Shown: positions 1-6,636, counted from the stretch's first letter. The stretch: 12,431 nucleotides of DNA from Thermoleophilia bacterium (GCA_014534415.1 JACVRM010000049.1:1-12431), one strand, 5' to 3'. Numbers and translations: made by a program. Notes: generated by a model not told the origin, from the sequence alone.

Positions 1-980
1 CCCTGTCCGCCGGCGACGGTGACGCCGAGCCGGTCCCGGACGGCGTGCACGACCTGCTGACCGTCGATCCTCTCCGGCATGCGGATCGCCGTGACGACGG
101 CTGAGCGGTCGTCGTCCGGCGAGAAGAGCTCGAGTCCCATCACCTTCACTCCCTCCCGGCAGGCGCGGCCGAGGCGACGGTGCCGCTCGAAGACGTTCTC
201 CAGCCCCTCGTCCAGCAGCATCTGGAGCGCCACGTTAAGACCCATGACGATCGAGATCGCGGGCGTGAACGGTGTCTGCGGGCGTTCCTGCGCCTCGCGG
301 GCACGCTGCCAGTCGAAGTAGAAGCGCGGCGACGCGGCGCGCGCGCACGCCTCCCATGCGGCGGGCGACACAGAAGCCATCGCCAGCCCGGGCGGTGTCA
401 TGAGCGCCTTCTGCGAGCCCGTGACGACGACGTCGAGCCCCCATTCCCGCGGCTCCACCGGCACCGCGCCTAGGCTCGAGATTGCGTCGACGGCGACGAG
501 CACGTCGGCCGCCCGTGCGACTTCGGCGAGCGCCTCGACGTCGCAGACGACACCCGTGGACGTCTCGGAATGGGTGAGGAAGACGGCCTGTGCGCCGCCG
601 AGCTCACGGAGGTGCGCGGCGAGGTCTTCGGGCGAAGGCGTCTCACCCCAGCCGTAGCGCAGCGGCTGGACATCGCATCCGTACGCAGCGGCGATTCCCG
701 TCCAGCGCTCGCCGAAGTGGCCGGCGGACACCGGTACCACTCGGTCGCCCGGCGAGCAGAGGTTGGCGATCGACGACTCCATCGCGCCGGTGCCCGACGA
801 CGTGAAGAGGAGCACCTCGTCCGCTGTGCGAAAGACCTTCGCGAGGCGCTCCAGGACTTCGCCTGCGAGACGCCGGAAATCCGAGCCGCGGTGGGCGATG
901 ATCGGCTGGCTCATCGCTGCTAGAACGGGCGGCGGGACGGGCGTCGGGCCGGGTGTGAGCAGGTAGCGCTTCTCCGGCAC
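1..980 (-). CDS. Class V PLP-dependent aminotransferase (alanine/serine-glyoxylate aminotransferase-like), C-terminus cut by window edge
   Basis: Read from a GTG at 980, the first 326 residues are present and the rest lies beyond the left edge. The N-terminus (VPEKRYLLTPGPTPVP) is the usual opening of the alanine-glyoxylate / serine-glyoxylate / PucG branch of class V aminotransferases. Further marks are SSGTGAMES near residues 61-69 (cofactor phosphate region), HSETSTG near 137-143, VDAISS with the pyridine-binding Asp165, and TGSQK with Lys191 as the expected Schiff-base lysine. Such cytosolic enzymes move an amino group from alanine or serine to glyoxylate or a similar oxo-acid; some actinobacterial members take part in serine/glycine or purine-degradation metabolism. 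The substrate cannot be told from sequence alone. There is no convincing Shine-Dalgarno close to the GTG, but a TACGCT box lies exactly 6 bases upstream, which suggests a leaderless mRNA. It is divergent from the membrane-protein gene at 1014. Confidence 0.9.
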   Translation of the reverse strand, partial: MPEKRYLLTPGPTPVPPPVLAAMSQPIIAHRGSDFRRLAGEVLERLAKVFRTADEVLLFTSSGTGAMESSIANLCSPGDRVVPVSAGHFGERWTGIAAAYGCDVQPLRYGWGETPSPEDLAAHLRELGGAQAVFLTHSETSTGVVCDVEALAEVARAADVLVAVDAISSLGAVPVEPREWGLDVVVTGSQKALMTPPGLAMASVSPAAWEACARAASPRFYFDWQRAREAQERPQTPFTPAISIVMGLNVALQMLLDEGLENVFERHRRLGRACREGVKVMGLELFSPDDDRSAVVTAIRMPERIDGQQVVHAVRDRLGVTVAGGQ

Positions 981-986
981 GTGGGG

Positions 987-992
987 AGCGTA
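987..992 (-). promoter_or_regulatory. -10 box (TACGCT) of a probable leaderless promoter for the aminotransferase
   Basis: On the minus strand TACGCT fits the actinobacterial -10 consensus TANNNT and is followed by exactly six bases (CCCCAC) and then the GTG start. This would put transcription initiation on or next to the start codon. The gene has no well-spaced Shine-Dalgarno sequence. No clear -35 box is visible. Confidence 0.5.
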
Positions 993-1001
993 GCGCCCTC
1001 G

Positions 1002-1007
1002 TAGGCT
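1002..1007 (+). promoter_or_regulatory. -10 box (TAGGCT) of a probable leaderless promoter for the membrane protein
   Basis: TAGGCT matches TANNNT and is followed by six bases (GTTTCC) and the GTG at 1014. This is the same geometry as the divergent box on the other strand. The gene lacks a Shine-Dalgarno sequence. The two boxes lie 9 bases apart, back to back, in a 33-base intergenic gap. Confidence 0.5.
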
Positions 1008-1013
1008 GTTTCC

Positions 1014-1640
1014 GTGGAGGCGCTCCTGGCATTCGCTGCGGCCGTGTTGGCGCTCCGGCTCGCCGGGTCGCTGGCCAGCCGTTGGCGCGTCCGCCGGGCT
1101 CCCGAGCTGCTTGCGTGGAGCGCTTCGCTGGCCGCCTACGCGGCCGCTTCCGGCGCCCTCGCGTGGGGCGCGGCGCACGGCTGGGACGAACCGTCCTTCC
1201 GCGTTTACTACCTGTGTGGCGGGCTGCTCACGGCGCCGCTGCTCGGCGTCGGCTCGCTGCTCCTCCTTGGCAAGCGCTGGGCGATCCCGGTCGCGCTCGT
1301 CTACTCAGGGCTCGCGGCCGGTATCGCGGCCGCCGAGCCTCTCGCGGAGCCGGTCGGCGGGACGTCGATCCCAGAGGCGCAGGAGCACCTCGCCTTCTTC
1401 CCGGCGCGCTTGCTCGCCGTAGCCGGCAACTCGCTCGGGACAGTGCTCGTCGTGGGCATCGCGCTCGCGACGATCCGACGGCGCCCGCTCGGCAACGCGC
1501 TGCTCATTGCCGGCGTCGCCGTTGCCGCCGTCGGGAGCGCGCTCGCCGGCCTCGGGGAGGCAGAGACAGCGGCGTTTTCCGCCATCGCGATCGGCCTGCT
1601 CTACGCCGGATTCGTCACGCCGGCGCGACGCGCCACATGA
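1014..1640 (+). CDS. Seven-helix integral membrane protein of unknown function
   Basis: 208 residues from a GTG start to TGA. I do not recognise a named family. Hydrophobic segments are visible at about residues 2-20, 32-54, 63-85, 89-109, 131-153, 160-180 and 187-204, so it is almost entirely membrane-embedded, with only one longer loop (about 110-130, rich in Pro, Glu and Gly). Arginine clusters at 23-28, 155-157 and 205-206 mark likely cytoplasmic ends. The segment FRVYYLCGGLLTAPLLGVGS in helix 3 and the Pro/Tyr pattern of helices 4 and 7 look like conserved features rather than random hydrophobic sequence. The start is chosen because a TAGGCT box lies six bases upstream and the first helix begins immediately. 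A transporter or small-ligand sensor is possible, but nothing visible decides it. Confidence 0.75.
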   Translation: MEALLAFAAAVLALRLAGSLASRWRVRRAPELLAWSASLAAYAAASGALAWGAAHGWDEPSFRVYYLCGGLLTAPLLGVGSLLLLGKRWAIPVALVYSGLAAGIAAAEPLAEPVGGTSIPEAQEHLAFFPARLLAVAGNSLGTVLVVGIALATIRRRPLGNALLIAGVAVAAVGSALAGLGEAETAAFSAIAIGLLYAGFVTPARRAT

Positions 1641-1937
1641 CCAAGCCTCGCGCGACGCGCCCGCCGTCCCAGTCGCGATTCGTCGAGGCGGGTTTTCCAC
1701 TTTCGGCGCAGTCGCGTCACGCTTTGGCGACCGTGCCTGGCCCCGGCTGCTCGCTGCGCTAGGCCCGGCGGCAAGCCGCGTGAGGGATGTTTTGCAAGAC
1801 GCGCGTATCACTTTCGTGCGCGCGCCTGGCCCCGCCGAGGTAGTTGCGCAACGTCCGCCGCCTGACCTCCGCGAGTTGGCGGGGAAGAGGACCGCGCTGC
1901 CACGGCTTCGTCGTGCACCCAGGCGGCTCGAGGTGAT
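1641..1937. other. Intergenic stretch without a convincing gene; imperfect direct repeats and short palindromes
   Basis: No frame here has coding character. Visible structure: a 33-base imperfect direct repeat (1715-1747 and 1804-1836, about 23 of 33 bases identical, sharing the core GCCTGGCCCCG), a perfect 10-base palindrome GTTGCGCAAC at 1843-1852, and a near-palindrome GTTTTGCAAGAC at 1789-1800. The stretch includes the leader of the cyclic-nucleotide-binding gene at 1938. I do not recognise a riboswitch or known small RNA in it. Confidence 0.4.
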
Positions 1938-2378
1938 ATGAGAGACGCGATGGCTACCGGGCCCGAAGCACACGTCGACGAGCTGCGCTCGACCGAGCTT
2001 TTCGGCGATCTCGGCGAGGACTCGCTCCAGCGCGTCTCGGCCGTCGCGAACGAGCTCGAGGCGCCCGCGGGAGCCGTGCTCGTCAATCCCGATCTTCCCG
2101 CGTCCGGCGTGTTCGTCGTCCTGAGCGGCACGGTTGTCGCCGAGACACCCGACCATCGCGAGCACGAGCTGGGCGCGGGCGAGTGCTTCGGAGAGCTCGC
2201 CTTGCTCGCCGGGACCTCACGGACTGGCCGGGTGTCGGCGCGGACGCCGGTCCGCTGTCTGGCGATCGAGCGGACGGCCTTCGAGGGGCTGCTCCAGGAC
2301 GAGCCCGGCGTCGCACGAGCGCTCTTGCGGGTGCTTGCCTCCCGGCTCATCGAGGCGCAGGCTTCGCCTCGCCCGTAG
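1938..2378 (+). CDS. Stand-alone cyclic-nucleotide-binding-domain (CAP_ED type) protein
   Basis: 146 residues from ATG 1938, with an alternative in-frame ATG at 1950 giving 142. I prefer 1938 because GAGGTGAT at 1930-1937 matches the 16S 3' end over eight bases, although the gap to the ATG is short. The whole protein is one cNMP-binding beta-barrel: an N-terminal helix (STELFGDLGEDSLQRV), a barrel with GVFVVLSGTV, then GECFGELALLAGTSRTGRVSA. Counted from the second Met, this last motif carries Glu82 and Arg91, the positions that normally hold the ribose and phosphate of the nucleotide, followed by the closing helix. There is no helix-turn-helix, kinase or channel domain, so it is not a CRP-type transcription factor by itself. 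It could be a sensor acting on a partner protein. Whether it binds cAMP, cGMP or nothing cannot be seen. Confidence 0.85.
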   Translation: MRDAMATGPEAHVDELRSTELFGDLGEDSLQRVSAVANELEAPAGAVLVNPDLPASGVFVVLSGTVVAETPDHREHELGAGECFGELALLAGTSRTGRVSARTPVRCLAIERTAFEGLLQDEPGVARALLRVLASRLIEAQASPRP

Positions 2379-2633
2379 CGGCGTCAGCCGCGTAGCGCCG
2401 CGGCGCCCGCTCGCTCGAACCGTGCCTGCGTGGCGCGCTTGCGGTCGCGCGATGGCGCCGCCGCGCCCCGGGGCCGGGCCGCCTAACGGGGGCGCCTAAC
2501 TTTCGACCAGAGCCTTCGTCTCACCCGCGGAGCGAACAACGAGAGGCCGCCGGCGCATGGGGAGCGCCGCCGCCTCGCCGTCGGCGGTGCTCCTGCACGT
2601 CGGCGTTTCTGTGTTCCCGACTAAAGGGGTCGA
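2379..2633. other. Intergenic region and leader of the Rpf-like gene
   Basis: No gene is supported here. A small hairpin (2378-2391, arms GCGGC/GCCGC) overlaps the upstream stop codon and is followed by a 12-base perfect palindrome at 2395-2406; together they may help end transcription. Further on are the palindrome GCCCCGGGGC (2465-2474) and a spaced direct repeat GCCTAAC (2481-2487 and 2494-2500), which could be an operator. AAAGGGG at 2623-2629 is the ribosome binding site of the next gene. Confidence 0.4.
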
Positions 2634-3152
2634 GTGAAGAGAGGCCTTCTCTTGCTGCTTGCGTGCATCGTCGTTGCCGGGCCGGCCGCGGGCACGGCAA
2701 CCTCCCGCCCGGCGTACCGACCGGTCCTCGATGAGATCGTCCACTATCGGCAGGCGACGTGGCGCTGGCAGCGTGTGATGGGTGTCGCGCGTACGCGGGC
2801 GCACGGGCACGAGCGGTGGGCGAATCACGCCTACAAGCGGTGGATTCGCGAGTTGTGGCGCAAGCGCGCAGCGCGGGCGCGGCGCCGGGCGCACAACCCG
2901 CCCCACGAGGCGGCCTGGCGGTGCATCCAACGCCACGAGGGAGCGTGGACGGATCCGAACGCGCCCTACTACGGCGGCCTGCAGATGGACCTCGGCTTCC
3001 AGCGGGCGTACGGCGGCCGGCTGCTGCGGCGCAAGGGGACGGCGGACAACTGGACGCCGCTCGAGCAGATGTGGGTTGCAGAGCGCGCCTACCGCTCGGG
3101 TCGCGGGTTCTATCCGTGGCCCAACACCGCGCGTGCGTGCGGGCTCATCTAG
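2634..3152 (+). CDS. Secreted Rpf/transglycosylase-like cell-wall hydrolase
   Basis: 172 residues from GTG 2634, preceded by AAAGGGG with a 4-base gap. Residues 1 to about 22 form a signal peptide (two basic residues, then a Leu/Val-rich core ending near GPAAG). Residues 30-90 are a very basic, Arg/Trp-rich helical stretch. Residues 92-172 match the resuscitation-promoting-factor / lysozyme-like fold: AAWRCIQRHEGAW carries the expected catalytic Glu102 (the counterpart of the Glu in CESGG of Rpf), then PYYGGLQMDL, EQMWVAERAY and PWPNTARACG. Cys97 and Cys169 sit where Rpf domains form their disulfide. The family cleaves peptidoglycan glycan strands outside the cell, affecting growth and resuscitation. 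The domain lies at the extreme C-terminus with no LysM or G5 partner, so the basic helix may hold the protein to the wall. It could also be called simply a transglycosylase-family protein. Confidence 0.82.
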   Translation: MKRGLLLLLACIVVAGPAAGTATSRPAYRPVLDEIVHYRQATWRWQRVMGVARTRAHGHERWANHAYKRWIRELWRKRAARARRRAHNPPHEAAWRCIQRHEGAWTDPNAPYYGGLQMDLGFQRAYGGRLLRRKGTADNWTPLEQMWVAERAYRSGRGFYPWPNTARACGLI

Positions 3153-3185
3153 TCCCCGGCGGCCCTGACTCGTCCCGCGGCGACG

Positions 3186-3521
3186 TCAGCCGAGCTGCAG
3201 CGATTCCGCCTCGACGACGACCGCCACGAGACCCTGGTCAGTGCGCGTCTCGTGCTCCTCGCCCAGCTCCCAGTGAACAGCCTCGCCCGCCGCGATCCGT
3301 TGCTCCGCCCCGTCCGCGCCGCTTACGTAGCCCGACCCGTCGACGACGATCAGAAGCTGCGGCGCGGGCGCTGGATGGCGGCCGATCACGCCGCCCTCCT
3401 CGAGCTGGACGTAGCCGACGGCGGCATTCCCCTCGACGAGCCCGACGCGGAAGTGCGTGAAACCGCGGCTGCCGTAATGCTCGACCCTGCGCCCTCCGTC
3501 GCCGTAGCGGAGCAGGCGCAT
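3186..3521 (-). CDS. Small single-domain cupin protein, translationally coupled to gatB
   Basis: 111 residues, one beta-barrel cupin. Motif 1 is recognisable as EEGGVIGRHPAPAPQLLIVVDGSGY (His49, Gln55) and motif 2 as GEAVHWELGEEHET (His90). The metal-ligand set is thinner than the classic two His, Glu, His, so a metal site is possible but not certain. The ATG shares one base with the gatB stop codon (TGATG on the minus strand), which implies translation by coupling from gatB rather than from a strong ribosome binding site; only a weak GGA lies upstream. It is the last gene of the folD-to-cupin run. Cupins of this size have many roles (sugar-nucleotide, redox, dioxygenase-like, ligand binding), and no substrate can be inferred. 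Confidence 0.8.
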   Translation of the reverse strand: MRLLRYGDGGRRVEHYGSRGFTHFRVGLVEGNAAVGYVQLEEGGVIGRHPAPAPQLLIVVDGSGYVSGADGAEQRIAAGEAVHWELGEEHETRTDQGLVAVVVEAESLQLG

Positions 3522-4939
3522 CAGGCGTCCAACTTGGTGCGTAACAGCTCGTTCACTACCCGCGCGTCGGCGTTCCCGCCTGTCTCGCGCATCACCTGGC
3601 CGACGAAGAAGCCGAGCAGCCCTCGCTTGCCGGCACGGTATGCCGCCACCTCCTTCTCGTTCGCGGCGAGGACGCGCTCCACGAGCGGCTCCAGCTCGGA
3701 CGTCTCCACGACCAGGCCGTCACCCAGGTAGCGCTCCGCATCGAAGCCCGGATCGCCGCTGCCGGCCAGCGCCTCGTTGAACCGGTCCCGCGGGATGCGC
3801 GCACGCGCCTCGATCACCTTGGCCAGCTCGACAGCGTCGACGGCGCCAGGCTCGACGCCGGTGCGTGCGAACTCGTTCATCAGCACGTTCGAGGCCGCCT
3901 TGGCGTCGACCCCGGCGGAGACGACACGCTCGTACAGCTCCGCAAGCGCGACGGAGCCGTTCAGCACCTCTGCGTCGTAGAACCGCAGCCCGTACTGCGA
4001 CTCGAACCGGCGGATGCGCGCGCCGGGCGGCTCCGGTATCTCCTTCCGGAGTCGCTCGACGAGCTGGCGCGGCGGCGCCAGCGGAACGAGGTCCGGCTCG
4101 GGGAAATAGCGGTAGTCCTGTGCCTCTTCCTTCGAGCGGAGCGGTGGCGCCAATTCGTGGTCGGGGTCGAAATGCAGCGTCTCCTGTTCGACTTCTCCCC
4201 CGGCCTCGTAGATTCCGATCTGACGATCGACCTCCCGCTGAATGCCACGTGCGGCGAACGCGAAGGAATTCATGTTCTTCAGCTCGGTGCGCGTTCGCAG
4301 CTCGTCGGAGCCTGCCGGCCGCACGGACACGTTCACGTCGAAGCGCAGCGAGCCCTTCTCCATCTCCGCGTCCGAGATGCCGAGCTCGACGACCGTCTGC
4401 CGGAGCAGCTGCAGGAAGCGGCGCGCCTCGTCCGCCGAGTGCAGGTCGGGTCGCGTCACGATCTCCACGAGCGGCGTGCCCCCGCGGTTGAAGTCGACGA
4501 GCGTGCGGCCCGCCCCGTGGATGCGCCCCGCCGCGCCCCCCACGTGGACGTTCTTCGCGGCGTCCTCCTCCAGGTGCGCCCGGACGATGCCCACCTCGGC
4601 GTCCACTTCCGGCCCCGGAACGAGCAGGCGTCCGTGGCGGCAGAGCGGCTCGTCGTACTGGGAGATCTGGTAGCCCTTGGGCAAGTCCGGATAGAAGTAG
4701 TTCTTCCGGTGGAAGATCGCGCGATCTGCGATCTCACAGCCGAGCGCGAGGCCGAGCTTGATCGTCCATTCGATCGCGCGAGCGTTGGGTACCGGAAGGG
4801 TTCCGGGATGCCCGAGGCAGATTGGGCACGTGCGAGTGTTCGCGTCGAGCCCGTACGCGAGCTCGCACCGGCAGAACATCTTCGTCCTCGTCTTGAGGTG
4901 GATGTGGATCTCGAGGCCGATGACGGGCTGCCAGCTCAC
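3521..4939 (-). CDS. gatB: Aspartyl/glutamyl-tRNA amidotransferase subunit B
   Basis: 472 residues from GTG 4939. This start is preferred over the TTG at 4948 because GGGAG lies 9 bases before the GTG but directly abuts the TTG. GatB is the kinase/tRNA-binding subunit of GatCAB: it phosphorylates the glutamyl or aspartyl group on mischarged tRNA(Gln)/tRNA(Asn), and ammonia from GatA then gives the amide. The opening VIGLEIHIHLKTRTKMFC is diagnostic, as is the zinc-type Cys set C23-x-C25 ... C38-x-x-C41 in RTCPICLGHPG. RKNYFYPDLPKGYQISQYD forms the catalytic core region, LVDFNRGGTPLVEIVTRPD follows, and the C-terminal helical YqeY-like tail ends VVNELLRTKLDA. Length is normal for the family. 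It lies third in the gatC-gatA-gatB order, 160 bases after gatA, and overlaps the downstream cupin gene by one base. Confidence 0.97.
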   Translation of the reverse strand: MSWQPVIGLEIHIHLKTRTKMFCRCELAYGLDANTRTCPICLGHPGTLPVPNARAIEWTIKLGLALGCEIADRAIFHRKNYFYPDLPKGYQISQYDEPLCRHGRLLVPGPEVDAEVGIVRAHLEEDAAKNVHVGGAAGRIHGAGRTLVDFNRGGTPLVEIVTRPDLHSADEARRFLQLLRQTVVELGISDAEMEKGSLRFDVNVSVRPAGSDELRTRTELKNMNSFAFAARGIQREVDRQIGIYEAGGEVEQETLHFDPDHELAPPLRSKEEAQDYRYFPEPDLVPLAPPRQLVERLRKEIPEPPGARIRRFESQYGLRFYDAEVLNGSVALAELYERVVSAGVDAKAASNVLMNEFARTGVEPGAVDAVELAKVIEARARIPRDRFNEALAGSGDPGFDAERYLGDGLVVETSELEPLVERVLAANEKEVAAYRAGKRGLLGFFVGQVMRETGGNADARVVNELLRTKLDA

Positions 4940-4992
4940 CCAACCCAACTCCCGCCGTCGCCGCGCACGCCGCTCCGCGCCGCGGCTATTCC

Positions 4993-5016
4993 CCAGGGGT
5001 CCCCCGCGACCCCTGG
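4993..5016. repeat. Palindromic hairpin repeat, copy 1 (gatA-gatB gap)
   Basis: The arms CCAGGGGTC (4993-5001) and GACCCCTGG (5008-5016) pair perfectly over 9 bp with a 6-base loop. Nearly the same element lies at 6546-6570 in the gatC-gatA gap, in the same orientation. Read on the minus strand, both start with CCAGGGGTCGCG, differ at two loop bases and have one extra C in the second copy. A second small hairpin, GTCTA-ACGC-TAGAC, follows at 5016-5029. There is no T-run, so it is not a classical terminator. Confidence 0.7.
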
Positions 5017-5099
5017 TCTAACGCTAGACGGACCGGCCGCGCGCGTGGCGTACGCGTTCGCGCGCGATCTGTCACATCGACGAGAGAGCGGTACGGCGC

Positions 5100-6524
5100 T
5101 CACACGGCGCCACCGTCGCGCAGCCTCGACGGCACGTAGCCGAACGCGAGCGCGCGCTCGAGCGCGTGCCCGACACGGAAGAGCGCGTTCTCTGCGAACT
5201 GCCGGCCGATCAGCTGGAGGCCGACCGGCAGCCCCTCGGAGAGGCCACACGGGATCGAGAGGCCCGGGAGACCGGCCAGGTTCGACGGGATCGTCAGCAC
5301 GTCCGAGAGGTACATCGCGAGCGGGTTCTCGGTGCGTTCGCCGAGGCGGAATGCAACGGTCGGCGACGTGGGGCTGAGCAGCACGTCGAACCGCTCGAAG
5401 AGCGCGTCGTGCTCGCGGCGGATCAGCGTCCGCACCTTCTGCGCCTGGCCGTAGAACGCCTCGTAGTAACCGGCCGAGAGCGCGTAGGCACCGAGCATGA
5501 TGCGGCGCTTCGGCTCGTCGCCGAAGCCGTCGTGACGCGTCCGCTCGTACATCGCGCGCGTGTCGCCGTTCGTCTCGGAGCGCAGCCCGTAACGCACGCC
5601 GTCGTAACGGGCGAGGTTCGACGACGCCTCCGCGGGAGCGATCAGGTAGTAGCAGGACAGCCCATACTCGACGGAGCGCGGCAGCTCGCACTCGCTCACG
5701 TCGGCTCCCAACTCGCGCGCGAGTTCGACTGCGCGGTTGACCGCCTCCGTCACGCCGGGCTCGATCCCTTCCGCCTCGTTCAGCTCGCGCGGGACGCCTA
5801 CTCGCAAGCCGCGCAGGTGCTCGGTTTCCGGGAGCTCGACCGACTCGGGCAGGTCGACCGTCGTGGTGTCGCACGGGTCGCGGCCGGCGATGATGCGGTA
5901 GAGCAGCGCACAGTCGCGCACGGTCTTGGCGATCGGGCCGATCTGGTCGAGGCTCGAGGCGAACGCGACGATGCCGTACCGCGAGACGGTCCCGTACGTC
6001 GGGCGCAGTCCGACGACGCCGCAGAGCGCAGCCGGCTGCTTGATCGAGCCGCCGGTGTCCGACCCCAGCGCCCACGGCGCGAGCCCTGCCGCGACCGCAG
6101 CGGCAGACCCGCCTGAAGAACCGCCGGGCACGCGGTCTGGGTCCCACGGGTTGCGCGTCGGGCCGAACCCCGAGTTCTCGGTCGAGGAGCCCATCGCGAA
6201 CTCGTCCATGTTCGTCTTGCCCAGGAACGAGAGGCGCGCGGCGCGGCAACGGGTCGCCACGGTCGCGTCGTACGGCGGAACGTAGCCGGCGAGGATGCGC
6301 GACCCGGCGGTCGTCTCCACGCCGCGCGTGCAGATCAGGTCCTTGAGAGCGACCGGGACGCCGTCCGCGTCCGGCTCGTCCACGGTGCGGAGGTATGCAT
6401 GCAATTCGCCGTCGCGCGCGCGAATCGCGTCGAGGTAGGCGGCGTGCAGCTCGGCCGCCGAGAGCTCTCGGCGCTCGAGCAGCGCCGCCGCCTCCTCGGC
6501 GGTCAGGCGCAACGTGTCGATCAC
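5100..6524 (-). CDS. gatA: Aspartyl/glutamyl-tRNA amidotransferase subunit A (amidase)
   Basis: 474 residues from GTG 6524; GAGG at 6533-6536 lies 8 bases upstream and decides the start. GatA hydrolyses glutamine and channels ammonia to GatB for transamidation of mischarged tRNA. The amidase Ser-cisSer-Lys triad is present with exact family spacing: Lys61 in VALKDLICTRG, Ser136 in PGGSSGGSAAAVAAG, and the nucleophile Ser160 in GSDTGGSIKQPAALCG. FLGKTNMDEFAMGSSTENS and RYDGVRYG are further GatA-specific stretches, which separates it from general amidases. Length is normal. It sits between gatC (112 bases upstream) and gatB (160 bases downstream); each gap holds a copy of the same palindromic repeat. 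Partners GatB and GatC are adjacent, so the complex should be complete. Confidence 0.97.
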   Translation of the reverse strand: MIDTLRLTAEEAAALLERRELSAAELHAAYLDAIRARDGELHAYLRTVDEPDADGVPVALKDLICTRGVETTAGSRILAGYVPPYDATVATRCRAARLSFLGKTNMDEFAMGSSTENSGFGPTRNPWDPDRVPGGSSGGSAAAVAAGLAPWALGSDTGGSIKQPAALCGVVGLRPTYGTVSRYGIVAFASSLDQIGPIAKTVRDCALLYRIIAGRDPCDTTTVDLPESVELPETEHLRGLRVGVPRELNEAEGIEPGVTEAVNRAVELARELGADVSECELPRSVEYGLSCYYLIAPAEASSNLARYDGVRYGLRSETNGDTRAMYERTRHDGFGDEPKRRIMLGAYALSAGYYEAFYGQAQKVRTLIRREHDALFERFDVLLSPTSPTVAFRLGERTENPLAMYLSDVLTIPSNLAGLPGLSIPCGLSEGLPVGLQLIGRQFAENALFRVGHALERALAFGYVPSRLRDGGAV

Positions 6525-6545
6525 GCGACGAGCCTCGACGTGCCC

Positions 6546-6570
6546 CCAGGGGGTCCGGCGCGACCCCTGG
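6546..6570. repeat. Palindromic hairpin repeat, copy 2 (gatC-gatA gap)
   Basis: The arms CCAGGGGGTC (6546-6555) and GACCCCTGG (6562-6570) form the same stem as copy 1 at 4993-5016, with one bulged G and the loop CGGCGC. The 3' edge of the element on the minus strand is about 10 bases from the GAGG ribosome binding site of gatA. A further imperfect hairpin (GGCGCAC/GTGTGCC, loop GCGT, one G-T pair) lies at 6590-6607 in the same gap. Confidence 0.7.
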
Positions 6571-6636
6571 AGTCACCGTACCGAGACAAGGCGCACGCGT
6601 GTGTGCCGGAAACGTGCCGAATCGCGCGTCGCGCGG

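Noticed and set aside
2379..2633. Possible c-di-AMP (ydaO/yuaA) riboswitch ahead of the Rpf-like gene
   Set aside because: Actinobacterial Rpf genes often carry it, but the conserved GGGGGACCC-like and GGGUGAAUC-like blocks are not present on the plus strand.
2634..2700. Lipobox LLAC in the Rpf-like signal peptide
   Set aside because: The Cys lies at residue 11 in the middle of the hydrophobic core, with Leu at -2 and more hydrophobic residues after it, so it does not look like a lipoprotein cleavage site.
3521..4948. TTG at 4948 as the gatB start
   Set aside because: GGGAG directly abuts this codon, leaving no spacing; the GTG at 4939 lies nine bases from it and is in frame.
4157..5377. 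Open frame of 406 codons on the plus strand over gatB and the gatA end
   Set aside because: It spans two opposite-strand genes and their gap, and its sequence has no domain and shadow-like composition.
4936..6576. Open frame of 546 codons on the minus strand over gatA
   Set aside because: It is a frame-shifted shadow of gatA: Arg/Ala-rich with no domain, while the overlapping frame carries all GatA catalytic motifs.
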